Source: Lysobacter defluvii IMMIB APB-9 = DSM 18482 (GTDB lineage: Bacteria > Pseudomonadota > Gammaproteobacteria > Xanthomonadales > Xanthomonadaceae). Taken from it: a stretch of DNA of 64,000 nt. Below, piece after piece: positions 31,920 through 41,202 of the stretch; within the stretch, counting starts at the first letter, position 1; every line of letters starts with the position of its first letter. The stretch covers positions 372,001 to 436,000 of the forward strand of contig NZ_AUHT01000004.1 in assembly GCF_000423325.1 (NCBI RefSeq), written 5' to 3'. Both the position numbers and the translations under genes were made by a program. The notes beneath the pieces were generated by a model, which made no database searches, had not been told where the DNA came from, and saw only the letters and a list, made by a program, of their open reading frames with translations.

Positions 31920-33129
31920 GGCGCCCGCCTGGCTGCACGGGCAGCCACACGAGTGGGTCGAGCGTGACGGCGTCGAGTACCTGCTGCTCGGCACCGCGCA
32001 CGTCTCGCGCGAGAGCGTGGAGGCGGTGCGCGACGCGATCGGCAGCGGCGGCTTCGACGCGGTCGCGGTCGAGCTGGACGAACAGCGGCTGCAGGCGCTG
32101 ACGGACACCGAATCGCTGGCCAGGCTGGACCTGGTCGAGGTCATCCGCTCCGGCAGGACCGCGATGTTCGCCGCCAACCTGGCGCTGGCCGGCTACCAGC
32201 GGCGCCTGGCCGAGCAGCTGGGCATCGAGCCCGGGGCGGAGCTCAAGCGCGCCGTGCTGGAGGCACGCGCGCGCGAGCTGCCGGTGCACCTCATCGACCG
32301 CGACGTCGGGCTGACCTTCCGCCGGGCCTCCGCCCGCCTGGGCTGGTGGGGCCGCGCCAAGCTGGGCGGCGGCCTGTTGACCTCGCTGTTCGTCAGCGAG
32401 GAGGTCAGCGACGAGCAGATCGAGAAGCTCAAGCAGGGCGACATGCTCGAGGCCAGCTTCGAGGAGTTCGCCAGCGACAGCCCGGACATCTACGAGACGG
32501 TGATCGCCGAGCGCGACCACTACATGGCAGCCCGCCTGCGCCAGCTGCGCGAGGACACGAACCTGGACGGCCAGGTCCGGGTGCTTGCCGTGGTCGGCGC
32601 CGGGCACCTGCGCGGCCTGGCCGCGCACCTGCGGACCGACACCGCCCCGGCCGCGGACATCCGGGCCGAACTGGAGTCGGTGCCGCAGAAGAGCTCCATC
32701 CCGTGGTTCACGATCGGCCTGGCCGCGTTCGTGCTGGGCGGCTTCGCCTGGGGCTTCTGGCAGGGCGGCCTGGACGTGGGCACGGACCTGCTGCTGCAGT
32801 GGGTGCTGGCCACCGGGATCCTGGGCGCGATCGGCTGCGCCATCGCCGGCGGCCATCCGCTGAGCATCCTGGTGGCCTTCCTCGCATCACCCATCACACC
32901 GCTGCACCCGGCGCTGGCTTCGGGGACACTCAGCGCCCTGACCGAGGCCTGGATCCGTAAGCCGACCTACGCCGACTTCCTGGCCCTGCGCGACGACGTG
33001 CAGACGGTCCGGGGCTGGTGGCGCAACCGCGTGGCCCGGGTGCTGCTGAACTTCTTCCTGACCAGCCTGGGCACCGCCATCGGGGTGTGGACGGGCGGGT
33101 TGCGGATGCTGGGCCGGCTGTTCGGGTGA
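31912..33129 (+). CDS. TraB/PrgY-family membrane protein
   Basis: A 405-residue protein of the TraB/PrgY/GumN-like family. The N-terminal domain has LLGTAHVSRESVEAV and AVAVELDEQR, then a second conserved VVGAGHLRGLA near residue 225. The C-terminal third carries several hydrophobic segments (from about residue 262 on, including PWFTIGLAAFVLGGFAWGF). Enterococcal PrgY and TraB affect pheromone activity and the fold has been suggested to be a metalloprotease, but the role in Gram-negatives is unknown. It starts with GTG inside aguB (overlap 31912-31919), so it is translationally coupled to putrescine synthesis. It ends just before a REP element. Confidence 0.85.
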   Translation: MTEAPAWLHGQPHEWVERDGVEYLLLGTAHVSRESVEAVRDAIGSGGFDAVAVELDEQRLQALTDTESLARLDLVEVIRSGRTAMFAANLALAGYQRRLAEQLGIEPGAELKRAVLEARARELPVHLIDRDVGLTFRRASARLGWWGRAKLGGGLLTSLFVSEEVSDEQIEKLKQGDMLEASFEEFASDSPDIYETVIAERDHYMAARLRQLREDTNLDGQVRVLAVVGAGHLRGLAAHLRTDTAPAADIRAELESVPQKSSIPWFTIGLAAFVLGGFAWGFWQGGLDVGTDLLLQWVLATGILGAIGCAIAGGHPLSILVAFLASPITPLHPALASGTLSALTEAWIRKPTYADFLALRDDVQTVRGWWRNRVARVLLNFFLTSLGTAIGVWTGGLRMLGRLFG

Positions 33130-33137
33130 GGCAAGCC

Positions 33138-33184
33138 CAGCCGCGATCCGGTGGTTGCCGGATCGCGGCTGAAGCCGCTCCTAC
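33138..33184. repeat. REP-type element
   Basis: CAGCCGCGATCCGG-TGGTTG-CCGGATCGCGGCTG is a perfect 14-pair hairpin, followed by GAAGCCGCTCCTAC. The tail GAAGCCGCTCCTAC is the hallmark of REP sequences of Pseudomonas and xanthomonads. It lies between the convergent TraB-family and RND genes, and its final CTA is the stop codon of the RND permease on the other strand. Confidence 0.85.
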
Positions 33185-36100
33185 GCGTTGGTGGCCGGGG
33201 CCTCGGTGGCGGCGGACGGAAGCCCTCGTGCGCTGCGCAGCACCCGCCGGGTGGCGATGCTCAGGTCGTCCAGGATCGCGTAGATGGTCGGCAGGAACAG
33301 CAGGCTCACGACGGTCGAGAACGCCAGGCCCCCCGCCACCGCGCGGGCCATCGGCGAGTAGGTCAGCCCGCCGAGCACCACCGTGTCGCTGAGCGAGATG
33401 GGGATCATCGCCAGGATCGCCGTGCCCATGGTCATCAGGATCGGGCGCAAGCGCTCGCGGCTGCCCTCCACCAGTGCGTCCATGCGGTTCATCCCGCCGC
33501 GGCGCCGGTTGTTGATGTGCTCGACCATCACGATGCCGTTGTTCACCACCACGCCCATCAGCACCAGGATCCCGATGAACGCCATCACCGAGAACGTGGT
33601 GCCGGTGATCCAGAACAGCCAGAACACGCCCAGGATCGAGAACACCACGCAGCTCATGATCGCCGAGGGGAACAGCAGCGACTCGAAGACCGCGGCCATC
33701 ACGACGTAGATCATCACCAGCGCCAACAGGGTGTTGAACAGCATCTGGTTCATGGCCTGGGCCTCTTCCTCGAAGCCACTGCCGCCGAAGCTATAGCCGT
33801 AGCCGGCCGGGAACGCGACCCGGTCGAGCGCGGCCTCGATCGCCTGCCGCGCCTGCTGCATGGTGGCCCCGGGCGCGAGGCTGGCGACCACCCGGAGCGA
33901 GGTCTGGCGGTTGCTGCGCTGGATCTGCGACGCGACCGGACTGGAGCTCACCTCGACCATGGCCATCAGCGGCACGCTGCGCCCATCCGGGGCAGTGACG
34001 GTGAAGGTCGCCAGGTCCTCCATCCCGTAGTCCTGGGCACCCTGGAAGCGCACCCAGACCGGGACCTCTTCCTGGCCGCGGCGGAACTCGCGCAGCTGGG
34101 CGCCGCGCAGCGCCAGCCCGACGAAGCGGGAGACCTGCTCGGCACTGAAGCCGAATGCCGCCGCCCGCTCGCGGTCCACGCGGATGCGCAGCTCGTTGCC
34201 CGTGTCGCCCTGGTCGATGCGCACGTCACGCAGCGACTCCTCCGCCTGCAGGATCGGCAGGATGTCGGTGGCGATCCCGTGCAGTACCGAGGTCGAGTCG
34301 CCGACCAGTTCCACCCGCAGGCCGCCACCGCCGGGGCCGCCGCCCTGCCCGCCCTGCTCGCCGACCCGCAGCTCGGCGCGGGCCGACTTGGGCAGGCCCT
34401 CGCGGATCCGGTCGATCAACTCGGTCACCTGCCCGGTGCCCTCGTCGAAGTCGACCTGGGTCCCGGCGCCGCCGCCCTCGGAGAACCACGAGTACACCTG
34501 CCGGATCCGGAGTTCCTCGCGGTGGGCGTTGAGGTAGTCCTCGATCCGCAGCACCTCGGCGGAGATCTCCTCCAGCGGATAGTTGCCGTGCCAGCGATAG
34601 CCGATCACGACCTGGTCGGTGCTGCCATCGCTGAACATGTTGAACTTGGTCTGGGTCATCGGGACGATGCTGACCAGCAGGATCAAGGCGATGCCGGCCA
34701 CGCTCCAGCCGCGGTGCTCCAGGGTCCAGCGCAGCAGCCGGGCATAGCGGCGCTGCAGCCGGGCGATCAGCCCGTCGGGGTTGTGCACCGCGGGCGGGGT
34801 CTTCATCCGAGCCGAAAGCATCGGGATCAGGCTGACGGCCACCAGCCACGAGGCCAGCAGCGACACCGAGATGGTGATCGCGATCTGCGCCATGAAGATG
34901 GTGATCTGGTTGGTGTCGCTGAGCAGGTTGGGCACGAACACGATCACGTGCGACAGCGTGCCGGCCGACAGCGCGATGGCCACGTGCCGGGTGCCGATGA
35001 TCGAGGCGCGCATCGGCTGGTCGGGCATGCGCTCGCGCTCCTGGTAGATGCTCTCGACCACCACCACGGCGTTGTCGACCAGCATGCCCACCGCCAGCAG
35101 CAGGCCCATCAGGCTGAGCACGTTGAGCGTGACGCCGGCGAAGTGCATGAAGCCCAGCGTCATCACGAAGCAGATCGGGATCGCCAGGGTCACCATCAGC
35201 GTCGACGGCCAGTGGCGCAGGAAGAAGAACAGCACCACGATCGAGAGCAGCAGGCCGACCAGGCCGGCCTCGGCCAGCTCGATGAGCGAGTCGGTGACCT
35301 CCTTGCCCATGTCGTTGATGACCTTGACCTCGATCCCGCCCATCCCGGGGCGGTCGCGGATCCGCTCGACCTCCTCCTTGACCCGGCCCGAGACCTCGAC
35401 CAGGTTGGCGCCACGCTCCTTGTAGATGTCCAGGCCGACCGCGGGCCGTCCCTCCAGGCGCCGGCCCATGTTGAGGCGCGATGGCTGGTAGTTGACCTCG
35501 GCGATGTCGGACAGGCGGGTGCCCCGCTCGTCCAGCACCATCGAACGCAGCTGCTCGATGTCCTCCAGCTCGCCCCGGGGCTGCACCCGCAGGCGGCGGC
35601 CGGCGTCCTCGATCTCGCCCGCCGACACCGAGAAGTTCGCCTGCTGCAGCCGGGTGGTCAGCTGGTCGAGGTTGATGCCATGGGCGAGCAGCCGGCTGGG
35701 GTCGATCGCGACCTCGACCTCGTTCGCGGCCGCGCCGCCGATCTCCACCCGTGCCACCCCGGGCACGCGCTCGAGCCGGCTGCGGAACTCGCGGTCGATC
35801 AGGTCGTACTGCCAGCGCAGGTCCTGGTCGCCGGCCAGCCGCACCTGCAGCACCGGCTGGTCGCTGGTCGACCACTTGTGCACGAAGTAGCGGCGGAAGT
35901 CGTCCGGCAGTTCCTGCCGGATCGCATCGATGCGCTCGCGGGCCTCCGAGGCGGCGATCGCGACGTCGCGGTCCCAGTCGGAGAACTCCATGAACACGCC
36001 GGCGCCGCTGGCGGTGGCGTTGCCCTGCATGCGCTTGACGCCGGTCATCGTCGCCAGCGCCTCCTCGGCCGGGCGCAGCACCGTGCGCTCGACCTCCTCC

Positions 36101-36267
36101 GGCGTGGAACCCTCGTACGGCAGCTGCACGTACAGGAACGGCGCCGACACGTCCGGCAGCGCCTCCAGCGGCAGCCGGGTGGCCGCGATCAGCCCGATCA
36201 CCACCATCGAGACGAACAGCATGATGGTGGTGACCGGACGGCGCAGGCTCAGCTGGGCGATGCTCAT
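33181..36267 (-). CDS. RND efflux permease, second subunit
   Basis: A 1028-residue inner-membrane RND transporter: N-terminal helix, large porter/docking loop, six helices with GLLLAVGMLVDNAVVVVES (TM4), a second periplasmic loop, and a C-terminal helix set with GVVVNNGIVMVEHINNRR. In AcrB the TM4 pair is Asp-Asp and the later position is Lys (proton relay); here they are Asp-Asn and Asn, the variant typical of SwrC/YerP-type permeases. It overlaps the upstream permease gene by four bases and together with the adaptor lipoprotein forms one operon. Substrates cannot be told from sequence. No outer-membrane channel gene is nearby. Confidence 0.92.
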   Translation of the reverse strand: MSIAQLSLRRPVTTIMLFVSMVVIGLIAATRLPLEALPDVSAPFLYVQLPYEGSTPEEVERTVLRPAEEALATMTGVKRMQGNATASGAGVFMEFSDWDRDVAIAASEARERIDAIRQELPDDFRRYFVHKWSTSDQPVLQVRLAGDQDLRWQYDLIDREFRSRLERVPGVARVEIGGAAANEVEVAIDPSRLLAHGINLDQLTTRLQQANFSVSAGEIEDAGRRLRVQPRGELEDIEQLRSMVLDERGTRLSDIAEVNYQPSRLNMGRRLEGRPAVGLDIYKERGANLVEVSGRVKEEVERIRDRPGMGGIEVKVINDMGKEVTDSLIELAEAGLVGLLLSIVVLFFFLRHWPSTLMVTLAIPICFVMTLGFMHFAGVTLNVLSLMGLLLAVGMLVDNAVVVVESIYQERERMPDQPMRASIIGTRHVAIALSAGTLSHVIVFVPNLLSDTNQITIFMAQIAITISVSLLASWLVAVSLIPMLSARMKTPPAVHNPDGLIARLQRRYARLLRWTLEHRGWSVAGIALILLVSIVPMTQTKFNMFSDGSTDQVVIGYRWHGNYPLEEISAEVLRIEDYLNAHREELRIRQVYSWFSEGGGAGTQVDFDEGTGQVTELIDRIREGLPKSARAELRVGEQGGQGGGPGGGGLRVELVGDSTSVLHGIATDILPILQAEESLRDVRIDQGDTGNELRIRVDRERAAAFGFSAEQVSRFVGLALRGAQLREFRRGQEEVPVWVRFQGAQDYGMEDLATFTVTAPDGRSVPLMAMVEVSSSPVASQIQRSNRQTSLRVVASLAPGATMQQARQAIEAALDRVAFPAGYGYSFGGSGFEEEAQAMNQMLFNTLLALVMIYVVMAAVFESLLFPSAIMSCVVFSILGVFWLFWITGTTFSVMAFIGILVLMGVVVNNGIVMVEHINNRRRGGMNRMDALVEGSRERLRPILMTMGTAILAMIPISLSDTVVLGGLTYSPMARAVAGGLAFSTVVSLLFLPTIYAILDDLSIATRRVLRSARGLPSAATEAPATNA

Positions 36268-39200
36268 GCGGGCTGCTCCACGCCGTCGGTGCCGGTGCCA
36301 TCCTCCAGGCCGCGCGTGATGCGGATCCGCCGTGCGCGCTCGCGGTAGTGCGCGTCGGAGCGGCGGTCCAGCAGGTCGTAGACCACCGGGATCACCACCA
36401 GGGTCAGCAGCGTCGACACCAGCAGGCCGCCGATGACCGCGATCGCCATCGGCGCGCGCACCTCGGCCCCGGCGCCACTGGCCAGGGCCAGCGGCAGGAA
36501 GCCGAACAGCGTGCTCAGGGTGGTCATGATGATCGGGCGCAGGCGCGAGCGCGCGCCCTCGACCAGCGCCTCGCGCTTGGCCACCCCGGCCTCGCGCAGC
36601 TGGTTGACCTTGTCGACCAGGATGATCGCGTTCTTGGTCACCAGCCCGACCAGCAGGATCAGCCCGATGAACACCACCACCGAGATGGTGTTGCCCGTGA
36701 GCATCAGCGCCAGCACCGCGCCGACCAGCGCCAGCGGGATGGTGAACAGGATCACGAACGGGTGCAGCAGCGACTCGAACTGCGAGGCCATGACCAGGTA
36801 GACCAGGAACACCGCCAGCGCGAAGGCGAACAGCAGCGAGCGCACCGACTCGCCCAGTTCCTGGCCCTGGCCGCCGATGTGCATGCCGACCCCGCCCAGC
36901 GGATCGGCGGCGACCATGGCGCGCACTTCCTCGATCGCGGTGCCCAGGTCGATGCCGCGCAGGTTGGCCGAGACCACCGCCACCCGCACCTGGTCGGCGC
37001 GGTGGATCTCGCTGGGGCCGATCGTCGGCACCACGTCGGCCACGCTGGACAGGCGCACCGCCCCGCCGCCCGGGGCGGGCACCAGCAGGTCGCCGATGGA
37101 GGCGATGGTGGCGCGGTCATCCTCGCGCGCCCGGACCAGCACGTCGATCTTGCGGTCCTGGAAGCTGTAGCGCGTGGCGACCTCGCCGCGGACCTTGGTC
37201 ACCACCACGTCGGCGATGTCACGCGTGGTCAGGCCGTACGCCGCCGCCCGCTCCTGGTCGAAGATGATCTGGATCTCCGGGTAGCCCTGCTCCACCGTCG
37301 AGCTCACGTCGGCGTAGTGGTCGCTGGCGCGCAGCATCGCGGCGAGCTTGCGCCCCGCGGCCTGCAGCTCGTCCAGGTCGTGGCCGGTCAGTTCGATCTC
37401 CAGCGGGGTGGACAGGCTCAGCAGCTCGGGCCGCGCGAAGTCGACCTGCGCCTCGGGGAAGTCCCGCATGGTCTCGCGCAGGCGCTCGGTAACCCGCGCC
37501 TCCACGTCCGCGCTGCCGCCGCCGGCCATCACCACGGTCAGCTTGCCGATGTTCTCGCCGCTCTCCGTCGGGCTGGCGTCGAGCCGGGTACCGCTGCCGC
37601 TGACGCCGTACAGCGCGTGCACGCCCTCCTCGCCGGTGTGGCGGGACTGGACGCGGGCGACCAGTGCATCGGTCTCCTGCAGCGGCGTGCCCGGTGGCAG
37701 CTTGGCGGTCATGGTGAAGCGGTCCTGGGCCAGCTGCGGGATCAGGTCGGTTCCCAGCAGCGGCACGATGGCCATCGCGGCGGCGAACACGGCGGTGGCG
37801 ATGCCCACCACCAGCGCCGGGCGTGCAAGCGCGACCGGCAGCAGGCGCAGGTAGCCGCGTTCGGCGCGCGAGTACGGGGCCATGGCCAGGTCGCTGGCCT
37901 TGCCCATCACCGGCGATACCAGCCGCACGGCGAGGCGCCAGGCCCGCACGAACACCCACGCGATGCCGAACACCACCCGTCGCACGAACCCGAAGACCCC
38001 GCGGCGCGCCAGCGCGGCCGGCTTACCAAGTCGCGAGCGCGGTTGCCACGGATCGCGCGGCGGCTCCTCCGGGAAGGCCAGCGGGGCGCGCCCCTTGAGC
38101 GCGCTCAGCATCGGGATCAGCGTCAGCGAGACCAGCAGCGAGATCGCGATCGCGATCGCGACGGTGAGCGCCTGGTCCTTGAACAGCTGCCCGGCGATGC
38201 CTTCCACGAACACCAGCGGCAGGAACACCGCGATGGTGGTGAGCGTCGAGGCGATCACCGCCATGCTGACCTCACGCGTTCCCGCGACCGCAGCCTCAAG
38301 GATCCCGAGGCCCCGCTCGCGTGCCTTGGCGATCGATTCCAGCACCACGATCGAGTCGTCCACCACCAGGCCGGTGGCCAGTGCCAGACCGCCCAGGCTC
38401 ATGACGTTAAGGCTGAGGTCCAGCTGGTCCATCAGGAAGAAGGTGGTAATGATCGAGACCGGCAGCGACAGGCTGACCACGAAGGTGCTCCAGCCGTCGC
38501 GCAGGAACAGGAAGATCACCAGGATCGCCAGCGCGCCGCCCAGCACCGCGTCCTTCTTCAGGTCGTCGATGGCCTGGCGGATGAAGGTGGACTGATCCTC
38601 GATCACGGTCAGCTGGATGCCTTCGGGCACCTGCTCGCGGATCTGCTCCAGCCGCGCATGCACGGCGTCGGCGGTGGAGACGGTGTTGGCGTCGCCTTCC
38701 TTGTAGATGGCCAGTTCGACCGCCTCGCTGCCGTCGAGGCGGATGATCGCGTCGCGCTCCTTGTGCCCCTGGCGGACCTCGGCCACGTCCTTGAGACGGA
38801 CCGGGACGCCGCCCGCAACCGCGCCGGAGCCCCCGGAGGCACTCTGCACGGAGGCGGCGGCCGCCATCGCGGCCGAGGAGCCGGTCGCGGCGGCCACGCG
38901 GGCCATCTCCGCCGCCGCGGCCTCGGCGGCGCTGTCACCGGCCGCGCGCACGGTCACCAGCATCTCGCCGATCTCCTCGACGCTGGCGAACTGGTTGACG
39001 GTCCGCACCAGGTAGCGCTGCGACCCCTCTTCCAGGCTGCCGCCGGACAGGTTGATGTTCTCCTGCGCAAGCCGCTGGACCACCGTCGACAGCGGCAGGT
39101 TGAGCTGGGCCAGCTTCTGCTGGTCGATCAGCACCTGCACCTCGTCCTCGTAGCCACCGGCGACCTTGACCGCGGCCACGCCCGCGACCGGCTCCAGCTT

Positions 39201-39752
39201 CTTCTTGAGGTCTTCGTCGGCATAGCGCCGCAGCCCGGTGAGCGCGCCCTCGCTCCCGCCCGCGCTACCGGCCAGGGCGAGGCGGAGGACCGGCTCGGTG
39301 GACGGGTTGAAGCGCAGCAGCACCGGCGGATCCACATCCATGGGCAGCTGCAGCGCCTCCATCTTGTCGCGCACCTCCAGGCTGGCCTGGTCCATGTCGG
39401 TGCCCCAGGCGAACTCCAGCACCACGTCGCTCTGCCCGGTCCGGGACACCGACTTCAGCCGGCGCAGCCCCTTGACCACGCCGACGGCCTCCTCGACGGG
39501 CTCGGTGACCAGGGTTTCGATCTCGGCCGGCGCGGCGCCGGTGTACTCGGTGCGCACGGTGAGCGTCGGGTAGCTCAGGTCCGGCAGCAGGTTGACCTTG
39601 AGGTTGCCCAGCGCGATCAGCCCGAACAGCACCAGGGTGATCATCAGCATCGCCACCGTCACCCGGCGGCGGGTCGAGAACTCGACCAGGTCGAAGCCGC
39701 CTTCCGCGCGCGGCGGTACGGCCGGGGTGGGGTCCTGGCGCATGTCGGTCAT
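36264..39752 (-). CDS. RND efflux permease, first subunit, with alanine-rich insertion
   Basis: An RND transporter of 1162 residues, longer than the usual 1020-1050. TM4 reads GLVVDDSIVVLES and the later relay site GLVTKNAIILVDKVNQ, so the Asp-Asp and Lys proton-relay residues are intact, unlike in its partner. The extra length comes from two places. One is an Ala/Ser/Gly-rich insertion at about residues 270-315 in the first periplasmic loop. The other is a long, basic, partly hydrophobic loop at about 555-640 between TM6 and TM7. It lies between the adaptor gene (15 bases upstream) and the second permease (4-base overlap). Confidence 0.92.
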   Translation of the reverse strand: MTDMRQDPTPAVPPRAEGGFDLVEFSTRRRVTVAMLMITLVLFGLIALGNLKVNLLPDLSYPTLTVRTEYTGAAPAEIETLVTEPVEEAVGVVKGLRRLKSVSRTGQSDVVLEFAWGTDMDQASLEVRDKMEALQLPMDVDPPVLLRFNPSTEPVLRLALAGSAGGSEGALTGLRRYADEDLKKKLEPVAGVAAVKVAGGYEDEVQVLIDQQKLAQLNLPLSTVVQRLAQENINLSGGSLEEGSQRYLVRTVNQFASVEEIGEMLVTVRAAGDSAAEAAAAEMARVAAATGSSAAMAAAASVQSASGGSGAVAGGVPVRLKDVAEVRQGHKERDAIIRLDGSEAVELAIYKEGDANTVSTADAVHARLEQIREQVPEGIQLTVIEDQSTFIRQAIDDLKKDAVLGGALAILVIFLFLRDGWSTFVVSLSLPVSIITTFFLMDQLDLSLNVMSLGGLALATGLVVDDSIVVLESIAKARERGLGILEAAVAGTREVSMAVIASTLTTIAVFLPLVFVEGIAGQLFKDQALTVAIAIAISLLVSLTLIPMLSALKGRAPLAFPEEPPRDPWQPRSRLGKPAALARRGVFGFVRRVVFGIAWVFVRAWRLAVRLVSPVMGKASDLAMAPYSRAERGYLRLLPVALARPALVVGIATAVFAAAMAIVPLLGTDLIPQLAQDRFTMTAKLPPGTPLQETDALVARVQSRHTGEEGVHALYGVSGSGTRLDASPTESGENIGKLTVVMAGGGSADVEARVTERLRETMRDFPEAQVDFARPELLSLSTPLEIELTGHDLDELQAAGRKLAAMLRASDHYADVSSTVEQGYPEIQIIFDQERAAAYGLTTRDIADVVVTKVRGEVATRYSFQDRKIDVLVRAREDDRATIASIGDLLVPAPGGGAVRLSSVADVVPTIGPSEIHRADQVRVAVVSANLRGIDLGTAIEEVRAMVAADPLGGVGMHIGGQGQELGESVRSLLFAFALAVFLVYLVMASQFESLLHPFVILFTIPLALVGAVLALMLTGNTISVVVFIGLILLVGLVTKNAIILVDKVNQLREAGVAKREALVEGARSRLRPIIMTTLSTLFGFLPLALASGAGAEVRAPMAIAVIGGLLVSTLLTLVVIPVVYDLLDRRSDAHYRERARRIRITRGLEDGTGTDGVEQPA

Positions 39753-39767
39753 CGTCGGCGCTCCCGG

Positions 39768-40955
39768 TCAGTCCTGGGCGGAATTGGCGGTGCCGCCCTC
39801 GCCGGCCTGGCCGGCGGGTTCCCCGGCCACCGCCGCGGCGCCGTCCGGCTCGCCGCCGTCGGCGACCGCCGGCGCGTCCGGGTCGATCACGGTGACCTTG
39901 CCGCCGTCACGCACGGCGGCCTTGCCGGCGACCACCACCTGCGCGCCCGGGGCCAGCCCGTCGCGCACCTCGATCCAGCCGCCGTCCACATAGCCCAGCT
40001 CCACCGGCCTGCGCACCGCGACGCCGTCCTCGACCACCAGCACCTCGGCGTTCTCGCCCTGCGCGTCCAGCAGCGCCGAGCGCGGGACCACGAGCGCATT
40101 GGCACGCTCGTCGTAGTCGATCCGCAGGCGGCCGAACATGCCGGGCTTGAGCACGCCCCCGGACTCGAACGCGGCAATCACGCGGAAGGTGCCGCTGCCG
40201 GCCTCCACCACCGGGGCGACGCGGTCGATGCGGCCGGTGAAACGCTGGCCCGGCAGTGCGTCGACCTGCAGCGACACCGGCTGGCCGGCGCGCAGCGTGG
40301 CGAGCTCGCGCTCGGGCACGTTCAAGGTCGCCTCCAGCACCGAGGCGTCCACCACGCGCACGATCGGCGTGTTGATCTGCACGAAGTTGCCGGGCTTGGG
40401 AGTGACCTGCGCGACGACGCCGCAGATCGGCGAGGTCACGTTGGCGTAGGACAGCTCCAGCCGCGCCAGCCGGTTCACGGCGCGGGCATTCTCCAGGTCG
40501 TAGCGGATCCGGTCGAAGTCCGCGGCCGACAACAGCTGCTGGTCGACCAGCGCCTTCGAACGCTCGAACTCGGCCTCCAGCTTGCGCATCTGCGCCGCGC
40601 TCTGCGCCTCCTGCAGGCGGGCGCGGTCGGCGTCGAGCCGCACCAGCACCTGGCCCGCCCGCACCTGGTCGCCCTCGGCGACGAGCACCTCCAGGGCCAC
40701 GCCCGAGGTCTTGGCGACCACCTGCGCCTCGCCCGGCGCTTCCAGCGCCGCGGTGCCGGTATAGCTCGCGGCCATCGGGCGGTGCTCGGCGGCGGCGACC
40801 TCCACCGGCACCGGGGCGGCATCGGCTTCCGCCGCCGCGCCCTGCGCCGGGGCCTGGCCGGGGCCTCCGCAGGCGACCAGGAGGATCAGGCTCGCCCCCA
40901 GGGCGGCAACATGGAAGGCGCGGCGGTTCGGGCTGCGGAGGGCGGGCTGGCGCAT
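39768..40955 (-). CDS. RND efflux periplasmic adaptor lipoprotein
   Basis: A membrane-fusion protein of 395 residues. The signal ends in a lipobox (LILLVACGG, Cys29). Then come a beta-barrel strand (MAASYTGTAALEAPGEAQVV), a lipoyl half (GVALEVLVAEGDQVRAGQVLVRLD), a coiled-coil hairpin of moderate length (RLQEAQSAAQMRKLEAEFERS), the second lipoyl half, and a C-terminal barrel with NALVVPRSALL. It ends in a Gly/Ala/Glu-rich tail. It is the first gene of the three-gene efflux operon; the start at 40955 directly precedes the signal peptide. Confidence 0.92.
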   Translation of the reverse strand: MRQPALRSPNRRAFHVAALGASLILLVACGGPGQAPAQGAAAEADAAPVPVEVAAAEHRPMAASYTGTAALEAPGEAQVVAKTSGVALEVLVAEGDQVRAGQVLVRLDADRARLQEAQSAAQMRKLEAEFERSKALVDQQLLSAADFDRIRYDLENARAVNRLARLELSYANVTSPICGVVAQVTPKPGNFVQINTPIVRVVDASVLEATLNVPERELATLRAGQPVSLQVDALPGQRFTGRIDRVAPVVEAGSGTFRVIAAFESGGVLKPGMFGRLRIDYDERANALVVPRSALLDAQGENAEVLVVEDGVAVRRPVELGYVDGGWIEVRDGLAPGAQVVVAGKAAVRDGGKVTVIDPDAPAVADGGEPDGAAAVAGEPAGQAGEGGTANSAQD

Positions 40956-41118
40956 TGGACGGTCCGTCAGAAAAGGAATCGGGAAGGTCGGAACCCGGCT
41001 TGTGCCGGTGTTGTAGATAGGTATATCACCAGTCCGGAAACGCCCCAATCCGCCAAAGGTCACGGTGGGGGGCGCGCGCAGCTTGCATTGGTGGATGCGT
41101 ACGAACGTGAACGAAAGC

Positions 41119-41124
41119 TATACT
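41119..41124 (+). promoter_or_regulatory. Putative -10 box of the cytochrome pair
   Basis: TATACT, five of six matches, 78 bases before the ATG. No good -35 lies at 16-18 bases (TGCGTA at 17). The spacer 40956-41202 between the divergent adaptor and cytochrome genes must hold both promoters; an AT-rich patch at 41018-41032 on the adaptor side probably serves the efflux operon. Confidence 0.35.
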
Positions 41125-41202
41125 CGGCCGAATGCGGCCAAGGGAGGGGGTTGCGTTCCTCCCGGCCATGCCACCCGCCTGCAGAAAGAGAACGCGGATA
41201 AT

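Noticed and set aside
38815-38955. Sequencing error or frameshift as the cause of the alanine-rich stretch in the RND permease
   Set aside because: The frame is unbroken on both sides, and conserved permease sequence resumes exactly in frame, so a true in-frame insertion is more likely.
36348-41201. A 1617-codon open frame on the plus strand across the RND permease and adaptor genes
   Set aside because: It is antisense to three conserved genes and has no family motif, signal or membrane pattern. Same GC-bias artefact.
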